A stretch of 64,000 nucleotides of DNA from Parabacteroides faecalis (GTDB lineage Bacteria > Bacteroidota > Bacteroidia > Bacteroidales > Tannerellaceae): positions 48,990 through 112,989 of the forward strand of contig NZ_JAKZMM010000008.1 of NCBI RefSeq assembly GCF_022809355.1. The letters are read 5' to 3'. Numbering within the stretch: the stretch's first letter is position 1; each line of letters opens with the position of its first letter. Under the pieces are notes generated by a model. It made no database searches. It worked only from the letters and a program-made list of their open reading frames with translations, and was not told where the DNA came from. The translations under genes and the position numbers were made by a program. This document shows positions 1-7,900 of this stretch, piece by piece.

Positions 1-495
1 ACCATGTAACGCTTCGCAAAGGCGTGGGGCAAAGCAGTATAATTTAGAAGTAGATAGTAACGTATATCAGGCAAGAAGAGACAGTTGCGCAACGGACAAA
101 TCGGGCACTCCTGTCAGCATGACAAATGTGCCTTGTCCTTGCCGCAGGACACTGAGGCAGATTGGACGTAGCAGACATGTCTGCCACATTCAATATGCCT
201 GAGTGGACAAGAACTGCCTCTTGTATAGCAGAAGAGAAATTGTAAAACAGTTGATTAGTGGTAAAGGTGGTATGGGTGGGCAGAATGGCATTACACGGAC
301 ATTGCCGAAGCCCGATAATGGGACAGCCAGACAGCAATAAAGGCAGTTATCAGAAGTGTCAGTTTCTGATAGTGACATTGTTGGCTGCCTGTCACATGGG
401 ATTCGTGCGGTGTCCGTACAGTAATGCCGTTCTGAAGGTGTGGGGCGAAGCGATACAACGCACTTGGACGAAACCACCGCTTATAACAGAAAATA

Positions 496-523
496 TTTTG
501 CAGTCAAAGAGAAGAAGAATAGT
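496..523 (-). repeat. Promoter-like repeated motif, copy 1
   Basis: Read on the minus strand this matches the motif CTTTGACTGCAAAA, preceded by a CTTCTTCT pyrimidine run. The same motif occurs at 2085-2109 and 3236-3260 on the minus strand and at 3429-3454 on the plus strand. This copy lies downstream of ssb and points towards genes left of the window. In the plus-strand copy the motif runs directly into a TATCTTTG -7 box, so the shared part may be an upstream promoter element or a protein-binding site. Confidence 0.5.
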
Positions 524-882
524 AAAGCAGGTGTGGGTGGGTAGTGAAGCTGTCGCAAGATTGACGGTCTGAATATCAAGGCGAGTGGATAGCCAGTAAA
601 GGACACAATTATCAGAAGCCTCGGCTTCGGCATCTTGTGGCATAGATGGCAGTCCTCTCGCGTTCAGACCTTGGCATACTGTCTTTCTTGGCTAATAGCG
701 ACTTTGTCGCCATCAGCCGGGAATATCTGTATGCCAACCATCTTGGTGACGTTTCGCAAATGGTGAGGGACGAAGTGGTTAGAATAAAGGAAGACGGCGT
801 TGCCGTTATGGTTAATAAATGCACATGGTTGTTATTAGAGAAGATTATCACACGCTATAACAGCAGATTGATGTCCCTGAGC

Positions 883-908
883 AAAACAAAAGCGACCCGA
901 AGGTCGCC
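883..908 (-). terminator. Rho-independent terminator after ssb
   Basis: On the minus strand a perfect 6 bp stem GCGACC/GGTCGC with a TTCG tetraloop (892-907) is followed by TTTTGTTTT (883-891). It begins about 20 nt beyond the ssb stop codon. The stem, stable UUCG loop and T-tract are all visible, so this is a confident call. Confidence 0.9.
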
Positions 909-927
909 TTGTTATGGAGAGGAAAGG

Positions 928-1314
928 CTATTTCTTGCCTTTCTTGGTTGCTGGCTTGGCCGGCTCTTCCGCAGGAGTCTCCTCCTTGTCGGGACACTCG
1001 TAGAACTTGGTTGCAACCATGATGATTCTGGAGTGCTTCACGCCATCCTTGTCTGTCCACTCCTCTGGCTTGAAGAAACCCTCGACGGTGAGCAACGTGC
1101 CCTTGGTGAGCTTGTCGAATGATTCGGTGTGCTCGTTCTTGCGCCATGCCTCCATATTCATGAAAGCCGATACGCGGTTGGTTTCCTCGCCGTTCTTCTC
1201 CTGACGGCCTACTGCCAATGAGAAGCGTGCTACGCTGGCGTTTGCGAACTGACGGATTTCTGCATCCTTACCTACGAAACCTGAAACTGTGAAGTTGTTC
1301 TCGATCTTTTTCAT
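928..1314 (-). CDS. ssb: Single-stranded DNA-binding protein, mobile-element type
   Basis: A 128-residue protein with one OB-fold (about residues 5-105): MKKIENNFTVSGFVGKDAEIR at the start, then the strands around RFSLAVGRQ and GTLLTVEGFF typical of the SSB family. It binds and protects single-stranded DNA during replication, repair or conjugative transfer. The tail is short and rich in Pro, Ala and Lys (ends KKGKK). It lacks the acidic DDDIPF-type tip by which chromosomal SSBs recruit partners, which fits the extra SSB copies carried by Bacteroidales integrative elements. It is a lone gene, followed by a clear terminator and preceded by more than 800 bp without genes. The chromosomal ssb is expected elsewhere. 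The family call is firm; the mobile-element origin is inferred from the neighbourhood. Confidence 0.9.
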   Translation of the reverse strand: MKKIENNFTVSGFVGKDAEIRQFANASVARFSLAVGRQEKNGEETNRVSAFMNMEAWRKNEHTESFDKLTKGTLLTVEGFFKPEEWTDKDGVKHSRIIMVATKFYECPDKEETPAEEPAKPATKKGKK

Positions 1315-2143
1315 TTTGAATTGAATTTAAAAGTGAAACTTAATTTTTACATGCATTCAAAAGCAGGGATGTGGCACCATGTGGGAAGCACCATGAAAAT
1401 CGTTCGCAATACTCTTTTTGTCGTTGGCGGTAAGGGAGAAAAAGGAAGATTACGCACTATTTTATTGGTCACAGCGATAGCGGCCACACAAGAAGGAGGA
1501 AGTCCTTCGCAGCATCACGCTACCTTTGCATGGTAAAAATAAGTGGCTTTCAAATAGCTCAATTCAGAAAAAGACGGGGCCAAACAATGGAACAAAGGTT
1601 GTAAGCAAGGAGGCAATCCGTATGCAACAGACAGGGGCACTGCTATGGCTGTATGCCTGGAGAAACGAAGCGGGAAATCCGACCTTACAGCTGTATCATC
1701 AGAAGAGTGAGGAGCATGAACACTGATGCACGATGAACGACAAGCCTAAGGGTCAGCTTAGCAATAGAGGCATCAAGCCAAAAGAGGACAGACATCAGAG
1801 GATTGGCGATAGCACTGTCATCATGCTAAGACCAAGTTCTGTGTCCGACAAGGAAGAGTCGCAAAAGACAGACGAGTAAAACCAAAAGGCGAAATGACCA
1901 TTCCTATAACAAGGTACAGAGACGCTTAAAACGGCGAAGGGACTTTGGCGACGTATCGCTATACAGGTGTCGAAGCATCGCTTCTATAACAGGACTGGAG
2001 CAAGTGAGCAAACCGCACAACTTGCTCCCAAGGTATTTCAGTTACAACAGCCATAACCTCATTGGAGGATTGTCCTAAAAGAGTTTTTGCAGTCAAAGGA
2101 AGAAAGAGTCTGCAAGCCACATAGCCAACAGACTCTCTCCTGA
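1315..2143. other. Gene-free 0.8 kb upstream of ssb
   Basis: No gene is supported; the longest frame (1526-1726, plus strand) has no recognisable features. Seen here: a GAAGGA/TCCTTC hairpin at about 1492-1508, a plus-strand TACCTTTG box at 1521-1528, and copy 2 of the promoter-like motif at 2085-2109 on the minus strand. If copy 2 is a promoter, ssb would have a leader of about 760 nt, unusually long. The base composition resembles 1-927 rather than the AT-rich chromosomal spacers further right. Confidence 0.45.
2085..2109 (-). repeat. Promoter-like repeated motif, copy 2
   Basis: Minus-strand reading gives ACTCTTTCTTCCTTTGACTG followed by CAAAA, nearly the same as copies 3 and 4. It sits between the stop of the 60-residue gene (2144) and the long ssb leader, as expected for the start of the ssb transcription unit. 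Confidence 0.5.
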
Positions 2144-2326
2144 TTATTCACAGATGACAACATCATCCTTGTACTCCGTCACTTCCTTGCCGTTGATGAG
2201 CTGGACAATGACCTCACAACCCAAGTCCTCGACAATCGTTCCCTCTGTCTGACCTCTTCGGGGATAAAGCAAGGTGCAGAAACACCCTACAACGCCGTCC
2301 AACTGCTCCATGTCTATCGTTGCCAT
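2144..2326 (-). CDS. Small hypothetical protein of the mobile element
   Basis: A 60-residue acidic protein, not recognised. It is rich in beta-type residues (GTIVEDLGCEVIVQLINGKE) and could be a small barrel-like fold. It has no signal peptide or membrane segment. It starts 15 bp downstream of the 194-residue gene and is probably cotranscribed with it; a GGAGGAACGG-type ribosome site lies in the gap (about 2328-2338). Short, but the spacing, ribosome site and balanced composition support a real gene. Confidence 0.6.
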   Translation of the reverse strand: MATIDMEQLDGVVGCFCTLLYPRRGQTEGTIVEDLGCEVIVQLINGKEVTEYKDDVVICE

Positions 2327-2341
2327 ATCCGTTCCTCCTTG

Positions 2342-2926
2342 TTAGCCGAATGTGATTGGATTGATGCAGAAATTCGTGTCCTCTGCCTCATACTCGTATT
2401 CATTGATGAAGTCAATCATCTTCTGTTCGCTTCTTCCGTCCTGTGAGACACCAGTCTTCTCACACCACAACTTGATAGCATCACCAAAGGTGGAGTAAGC
2501 ACCCTCACAATCCTCAAAGAGTTCTCCGTATGCAGTGACGTAGCACTCTTCGGGGAAGAAGTCGTTCTCATCGTGCGTATAGAAGATGTCGCAACCTGGC
2601 TCAACCTCTCGCCAACTGATTGAAAGTTCATCGCCAAGTGCCTTGTTCACCTCCTCAAAGAACAAGTCGCATGAAGACCAAGCACTTTCGGTGTCAAAGG
2701 ACAAGAGGGCATAATCGTCTTCCACGTTCTCCTCATACTCTGCCCAATAGATGTGTCCTCTCACCGAGATGCCTTTCTTCTCGTAGTCAATGCCATAGTG
2801 TTCTGCCAAGAGATACAGATACACATTATTACTGTTCACCTCCAACTCTTGGAGTGTGTTCCAAAGGTCTGCCACGGCTTTGCGTGAGCCTGTCACCTTG
2901 TACTGAGTGTCGCAAATGTTAGCCAT
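2342..2926 (-). CDS. Api92-like / DUF1281-type accessory protein
   Basis: A 194-residue, very acidic protein beginning MANICDTQYKVTGSRKAV. This start resembles proteins that carry the ferredoxin-like fold of the Api92/YubB (DUF1281) group, common on plasmids, phages and integrative elements. The rest is rich in Glu, Asp, Tyr and Trp, with no membrane segment or signal peptide. No catalytic motif is visible and the function is unknown; the strong negative charge would suit a DNA-mimic or anti-defence role, but that is speculation. It is the first gene of a two-gene unit with the 60-residue protein, and is preceded by a 300 bp leader and motif copy 3. The family call is tentative; that it is a gene is firm. 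Confidence 0.65.
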   Translation of the reverse strand: MANICDTQYKVTGSRKAVADLWNTLQELEVNSNNVYLYLLAEHYGIDYEKKGISVRGHIYWAEYEENVEDDYALLSFDTESAWSSCDLFFEEVNKALGDELSISWREVEPGCDIFYTHDENDFFPEECYVTAYGELFEDCEGAYSTFGDAIKLWCEKTGVSQDGRSEQKMIDFINEYEYEAEDTNFCINPITFG

Positions 2927-3235
2927 AAGATAAAATTTTTATTTTCTTCCCTTATGTAGAACCAACTACCATCGGGATTGATTAAAGAATTATGTTGCCC
3001 CAAAAGGTGTTATGGCTCATCAATGCAAGGTTTTGCCGTCAAATACTACCTCTGCCACAATCAGAGCGTGGAGATTTCACGGACAAACCACAGGCACCGA
3101 CCTTGCAGGATGAACGCCATGACAGGTACCTTTGCAACACAATTCTTATCAAAGCCCGATGGGGTGGTACATGGCAGACTGCATGGTACAGCAGTGTGAA
3201 GTGACGTTATAGGTGGAGATAAGGCTATAAGAGGT

Positions 3236-3260
3236 TTTTGCAGTCAAAGGAGAAAAGAGT
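3236..3260 (-). repeat. Promoter-like repeated motif, copy 3
   Basis: Minus-strand reading is ACTCTTTTCTCCTTTGACTG then CAAAA. It lies 310 bp upstream of the Api92-like gene and points to it. With copies 1 and 2, each minus-strand unit of the element has one copy in front of it. Confidence 0.5.
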
Positions 3261-3296
3261 CCACAAAGTGCAGTATCTACAGGACAAAAACACTTT

Positions 3297-3343
3297 AGTT
3301 TACCTTGGTTAGCTCTTATATATATGCTAACCTAAAGTAAACT
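3297..3343. repeat. 47 bp nested palindrome near the element end
   Basis: AGTTTAC (3297-3303) pairs with GTAAACT (3337-3343), and GGTTAGC (3307-3313) pairs with GCTAACC (3326-3332), around a 12 bp AT-only-but-one centre (TCTTATATATAT). Two nested 7 bp arms with an AT-rich middle suit a recombinase, excisionase or repressor site. It is not followed by a T-run, so it is not a terminator. The function is inferred from shape and position only. Confidence 0.55.
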
Positions 3344-3428
3344 GTATATATGTCCGTCTAAAACCCGAAAACCGTACGGGTCAGCTTACGTCAGAAACAG
3401 AAGTATAGAACCATAGAAGTGGTTCAAG

Positions 3429-3467
3429 AAGTCTTTCTTCCTTTGACTGCAAAATATTATCTTTGCA
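3429..3467 (+). promoter_or_regulatory. Motif copy 4 joined to a TATCTTTG promoter; candidate element boundary
   Basis: Plus-strand copy of the repeated motif (CTTCCTTTGACTGCAAAA) followed at once by TATCTTTG (3458-3465), a good Bacteroidota -7 box; TTTC at 3434-3437 sits 20 bp upstream as a -33. No gene follows for 490 bp. TTATCTTTGC also differs by one base from the GTAnnTTTGC core used by CTnDOT-like integrases, and the composition changes just after it, so this may be the attachment junction instead of, or as well as, a promoter. Confidence 0.35.
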
Positions 3468-3754
3468 CGAATCATAATTGCCCTGTAGGATTTAATATAA
3501 TTTAACACTCTTTGTTGAATGCAAGGAAGAACAGCTTCAATATGCTGAATATCAGTAGTATAACATTGTGTTAACCCTTAATCTGTAGAAAAGGATGTTA
3601 TCATACAAAGTAATGTCCATTTGTACTTTTTCTATATGGTTTTATACTTACATTTGCATATCATTTGTATCTTGATAACAGTAACTAACTGATTATCAAT
3701 ATACTTTATATTTGAGGAGGTCAAGTAAGTAAACATTCATAACCGATAATATAA

Positions 3755-3797
3755 AATAGGGTGTAACTTAATTACGGAGTTACACCCTATTTTTTTT
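3755..3797 (+). terminator. Strong stem-loop terminator with no gene before it
   Basis: A perfect 14 bp stem (AATAGGGTGTAACT, 3755-3768, with its complement 3778-3791), a 9-nt loop and a run of T to 3797. No coding gene lies within 800 bp upstream on this strand, so it may end a small RNA starting at the 3458 promoter, or be left over from a gene displaced by the integration. The A-run on the other side makes it partly bidirectional. Confidence 0.8.
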
Positions 3798-3958
3798 GTA
3801 TTGTGGTTTTCATAGTTCTGAATAAGGATAAGTGTAAAACCACAATTCGGGTAAATCAATCCGTAATTCGTTTAAGTTGCCTGTAAATAGAGTTTTTTAT
3901 TTTTACCCCGTAAAAACAGTTTGTGAAAATGATGCATTAGCGACTAATAACTTTCGTC

Positions 3959-4798
3959 ATGAAAAAAGATAGTGTTATTTGGATAGGAGCCGGACAAATC
4001 GGGCTTGCTATCGTACGCCGGATTGCTTCCGGTAAGAAAATAATTATTGGAGATAAAAATATCGTGAATGCGCAGGCTGCAGCCGAGGTATTGAACAATA
4101 CGGGATTTGATGCGGTAGCGATGGAAGCCGATCTTTCATCACGAGATTCTATCCTTTCACTTATATCAGAGGCTCATAAGTATGGTAACATCCGTCATCT
4201 GGTAAATTCAGCTGGAGTATCACCAAGCCAGGCTTCAATTGAAACTATCTTGAAGGTGGATTTGTATGGCACTGCTGTTTTGTTGGAAGAAGTGGGCAAA
4301 GTGATTGCTCAAGGTGGAGCAGGCGTAACAATTTCCAGTCAGTCTGGGCATCGTATGCCGGCTCTTACGCCTGAAGAAGACAGACTGCTTGCCACTACAC
4401 CAACAGAAGAACTTCTCTCTTTGGAAATGCTTCGTCCGGAAAATATCCGGGATACATTGCATGCCTATCAAATGGCCAAGCGATGTAATGTGAAGCGAGT
4501 AATGTCTGAGGCCGTGAAATGGGGAGAACGAGGTGCCCGTATCAATTCTATTTCTCCAGGTATCATTGTTACTCCGCTGGCCATCGATGAGTTTAATGGT
4601 CCACGTGGAGATTTCTACAAGAATATGTTTGCCAAATGTCCGGCCGGACGTCCGGGAACGGCAGATGAGGTGGCACATGTAGCAGAACTTTTGCTGGATG
4701 ATAAGGCAGCCTTTATTACCGGTTCTGATTTTCTGATTGATGGTGGGGCAACAGCTTCTTATTTCTATGGACCTTTACAACCTGGGAAAAATGGATAA
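3959..4798 (+). CDS. Short-chain dehydrogenase/reductase (SDR) family oxidoreductase
   Basis: A 279-residue cytoplasmic Rossmann-fold enzyme. Visible motifs: the nucleotide-binding GAGQIG at 10-15, NSAG in LVNSAGVS (about 86-93), Ser in TISSQSGH as the likely catalytic Ser, YQMAK as the YxxxK pair, and a C-terminal FLIDGG typical of classical SDRs. Such enzymes oxidise or reduce a hydroxyl/keto group with NAD(P); the substrate cannot be told. An insertion between the Ser and the Tyr (about 35 residues, PALTPEEDRLLATTPTEELL) is longer than usual and probably caps the active site. It is a single gene, convergent with the helicase gene. A TAACTTTC box at 3948-3955 is a weak -7 that would leave almost no leader. 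Confidence 0.88.
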   Translation: MKKDSVIWIGAGQIGLAIVRRIASGKKIIIGDKNIVNAQAAAEVLNNTGFDAVAMEADLSSRDSILSLISEAHKYGNIRHLVNSAGVSPSQASIETILKVDLYGTAVLLEEVGKVIAQGGAGVTISSQSGHRMPALTPEEDRLLATTPTEELLSLEMLRPENIRDTLHAYQMAKRCNVKRVMSEAVKWGERGARINSISPGIIVTPLAIDEFNGPRGDFYKNMFAKCPAGRPGTADEVAHVAELLLDDKAAFITGSDFLIDGGATASYFYGPLQPGKNG

Positions 4799-4938
4799 TT
4801 GAGAAATACCTATATTTTATGGGAGCTGTCCGAAATAAACCAGAAATAGCTTGTAAATCAGCTTATGTTTAGCTATGCAACAGATTCTTAGATATGAGGA
4901 TATAAAGCAAGCATCCGTGATGTTATTGATATTTCCCT

Positions 4939-7900
4939 TTATGTATTTTGCATCCTGTTGAGTACTAAATCTGCCAAGAGAACAGCTGTCTCAGGTTCGT
5001 CCTTTGTTGCTTCTTTGGGTTTCCAGGCTACGATAAAATGAACGGACGCTGTTTTCACTTCATAGCCTTTTTCTTTCCAGTCGGATATTGTTTTCTGCAT
5101 ATTGGCCGACAGCTTGGCAACGGCTTTGTTTTGGCTATTGAATAAAACACAGTCTTTATACTTCAATGGTTCTCCACTCCGCAATGATAAGATTTCCCGC
5201 TTGAGTCCTTTGAAGAAATCAAGATAAACATCTTTGAGGGAAAGTTGCAGAACGATTTCTTCGGGTAAGGCATATTGTCGCTGATCAATCAGGTATTGAT
5301 CTGTACTCTGCTGCTTAAAGCTGTTTCCGTTTGTATGGATGAACAATCGGTTCTTGGCCCGGGTGATTCCCACATAATACCGGCGCATCAGCTGGTCGGT
5401 TTTCGAATAATTGTCGGCAATAAGCATATAGACGTCGTCGAATTCTTTTCCTTTGGCTTTGTGAATGGTTGATACTACCACTTCGGCATCGGCGATATCA
5501 CAGAAATCTTCTATTGACGACTCGAATACAAATTCGTTGAAGTCGCCCACATATTTGGCTTTGTTGGTTTGCTCAAACAATGTCACGCAATGTTTTACGT
5601 ACGGCAGATTTCGGCTATTGGCATAGGCTGAGCAAGTTGCCTGTTTGGCTGCTTCCCATACTTCGTCCGGAATTAGAGGCGTGTTTACCCGTTGGTCGAT
5701 ATATTTGAGGAAGTACCTCATCTCTGCTAAGTTCCGGAAATGAAAGCCATCCATTGACTGTATGAGTTTGCTGTTGATTCCCTGCTTCCTCAAGAGAGCT
5801 ACTAGGATTGCTGCCTCTTCATTTGTCTGGGTAAGAATACACGACGTGCCATTCTTCCTGTGTTTCATCAGATTTTCTACGAGAGGCTGGTACATATACT
5901 TAGACAAATGATAAGTCACTTCTACCCATCCTTCCTCTTCTCTCATGGAGATAATCGGAGCGGTTTTCATCCTTTTATGGATGTTTTGAGTGAATTCGTT
6001 GGCGAAATCCACCAAATGCCGGGCACTGCGGTAATTTTCGGTCATTTCGATAAAGCGGCTTCCGGGTTCTTGGGCGAGTTGGAACAGACATCCGGAATCA
6101 GAACCTCTGAATTCGTAGATATTCTGATCATCGTCGCCCACGGCAATCACGCGCATTTCTTCGTTTTGAGTCATCAATGCTTTCACGAGTGCATACTCTT
6201 CTGTGCCCATATCCTGAGCTTCATCGATGACTAACACCGTTTTGCTGATTCTGTTGGGCTCAACTTCTCCCTGATTAATCATATCGGCCGCTTTGGCTAC
6301 GATGTTTTTGGCATCTTCCAGATTGCCGATCCGTCCAAGCAGATCGAAACAATAAGAGTGGAAGGTTTTGATATCCACAAAATGGGCCGCATTTCCAATC
6401 AGTTCCATCAGTCGTTGCTTGAATTCGGTGGCGGCTGCGCGTGAGAATGTCAGCATCAGCAGTTGTTCGTGTTTGACATCTTCCAACAGCAGGAGCGAAG
6501 CGAGCTTGTGGACCAATACACGGGTTTTTCCACTGCCCGGACCGGCTGCGACAACAATGCAGCAGGATTCTTTATCCGTGATGATCTCCATTTGCCGTTT
6601 GGATAACTGGCCAAACAACTGCTTGTATTTTCCGGGTGTCAGATTCCTTTGTATTTCGTTTCCTCGTTCTCCTTTAAAATATTTGGAGATGAATTTCCGA
6701 TAATCCATCTGGAAATAATCTTGTACATATTGCAAAGCCGCGTTATAATCGCGGACCATCAGATTGGCATATTCCCCAACGATATGTACCTGCTGAATCT
6801 TTTGTTTGTAGAATTCATTTAGCATCCGGTAGTCTTCTTGCTTGTATCGGGCCTTGTTGTCTTTGATTCGTTTGATGTCCATGGCATTGTAGAGAACCAG
6901 GAATCCGCCTTCCAGCTTGAGTGCGCCGATCTTCGATAAGTACAGAAGAGCTTCTTCCACATCTTCCAGCTGAATATCCTTCAGTTCGCCGAAAAGAGAT
7001 TGCTGACTTGCCTTAATCTGGTTCAACAATTCGACAACGGAAAACTGTATCGACTTGCTTTCTTCGTTCTCTCTCCTGGTTTCTGTCGCTAATTTATACA
7101 GCCACTCTACAGCAAAACGACTTATCTCCAATCGTTTCTCAAAACGTCTGATGGTTGTATCCATGTCCAAACGGCGCATAATCTCCATGTTATGAACGGC
7201 ATCTTCTTTCTTCCGGGTATAACCTTTGATTGTGAGGAAGTAAAGCAGTGTTCGAATGTCTTTTTCTTTAGAGGTAGTGATTCCGTCGTTTACGGCATTA
7301 TCATTGAGCTGTTTGCAAGAGATTTGCAAAGACTCGTCCGGAATATGGCTGAGGATATATTGTTCCAGTTTGGCAAAACGCTCGAGCAAGGTTTTTGATT
7401 TCCGTTCGGATTCACCTGAATCCAGCAGATGTGCAGAAATATCCTTGCTGTCGGCCAATATGCCTTCCTGCCGCATCCGTTCTACAGCCGATACGACTTC
7501 ACTTTTACTCATTCCTAAAATATCTGCCAGATAATCGATTCTCGATTCTGCTTCCGAATCCTGTGCCTTGGCGATATGCTTCTGCGAAATCAGTGACTTG
7601 ATGATTCTGACAGCCTTCTCGATTTCATCGTTACCGAATAAGATGGAAGCTGATATCCGTTTTCGGGCTTCTTCCATGTTTTTTACGGTGATGCCGGTGG
7701 CATATACATGAGGCACATTGTTTCCTCTGACGAGATATCCGCTTTGTTCCAACGTCGATAAAGCGGTTCGCACACGGGTTTCTATGTCGGATACAGAATC
7801 ATCCCAGCCGGCTTGCCGGGCAATTTCCAACGCCGAACAGCAAACCCGCATCCGTTGTCTGGTAAGATCTTTTACGGCTTTCCAAACCTGTTGTATTTCA

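Larger units (their letters stand above)
1..927. other. Gene-free stretch of a mobile element, with degenerate module repeats
   Basis: I find no convincing gene here; the open frames are short, overlap on both strands and look like chance. The stretch holds two diverged copies of a module when read on the minus strand. Both copies carry, in the same order, TTCTGATAA (about 620-611 and 364-351), CACCCACACC/CACCCATACC (about 543-534 and 280-271), a CTTCT/TTTCTCTTCT stretch, and CTTCGCCCCACACC/CTTTGCCCCACGCC (about 450-437 and 37-24). A perfect 8 bp hairpin (TATCAGAA/TTCTGATA) lies at 348-371, and GAAGCC/GGCTTC pair at 618-631. The function is unknown. It continues to the left of the window. Confidence 0.5.
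2927..3958. other. Gene-free junction between mobile element and chromosome
   Basis: A 1 kb stretch without a supported gene. The left part (to about 3465) shares motifs with the mobile element: motif copies 3 and 4, a long palindrome at 3297-3343, and an ACCCG/CGGGT hairpin at 3363-3382. The right part (from about 3470) is AT-rich, like the chromosomal spacers of this window, and contains the terminator at 3755-3797. GTACCTTTGC at 3126-3135 matches GTAnnTTTGC, the core known for CTnDOT-type attachment sites, but it also fits an ordinary -7 box; TTATCTTTGC at 3457-3466 matches with one change. The boundary is probably near 3465, by inference. Confidence 0.45.

Noticed and set aside
44..643. 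Several overlapping minus- and plus-strand frames at the left end
   Set aside because: They overlap each other on both strands and run through repeats and hairpins; their protein composition is not gene-like.
646..1122. 158-codon plus-strand frame overlapping ssb
   Set aside because: It is antisense to the clear ssb gene and its terminator and has no recognisable features.
1526..1726. 66-codon plus-strand frame behind a TACCTTTG box
   Set aside because: No similarity or domain features; a box matching TAnnTTTG alone is common by chance. Kept only as a note in the gap entry.
3126..3135. GTACCTTTGC as the attachment core
   Set aside because: It matches the core but lies inside sequence that looks like mobile element on both sides, and the same letters make an ordinary -7 box.
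2978..3204. Two overlapping small frames (73 and 70 codons) upstream of the Api92-like gene
   Set aside because: They lie in the long leader between motif copy 3 and the gene, on the opposite strand, with unlike composition.
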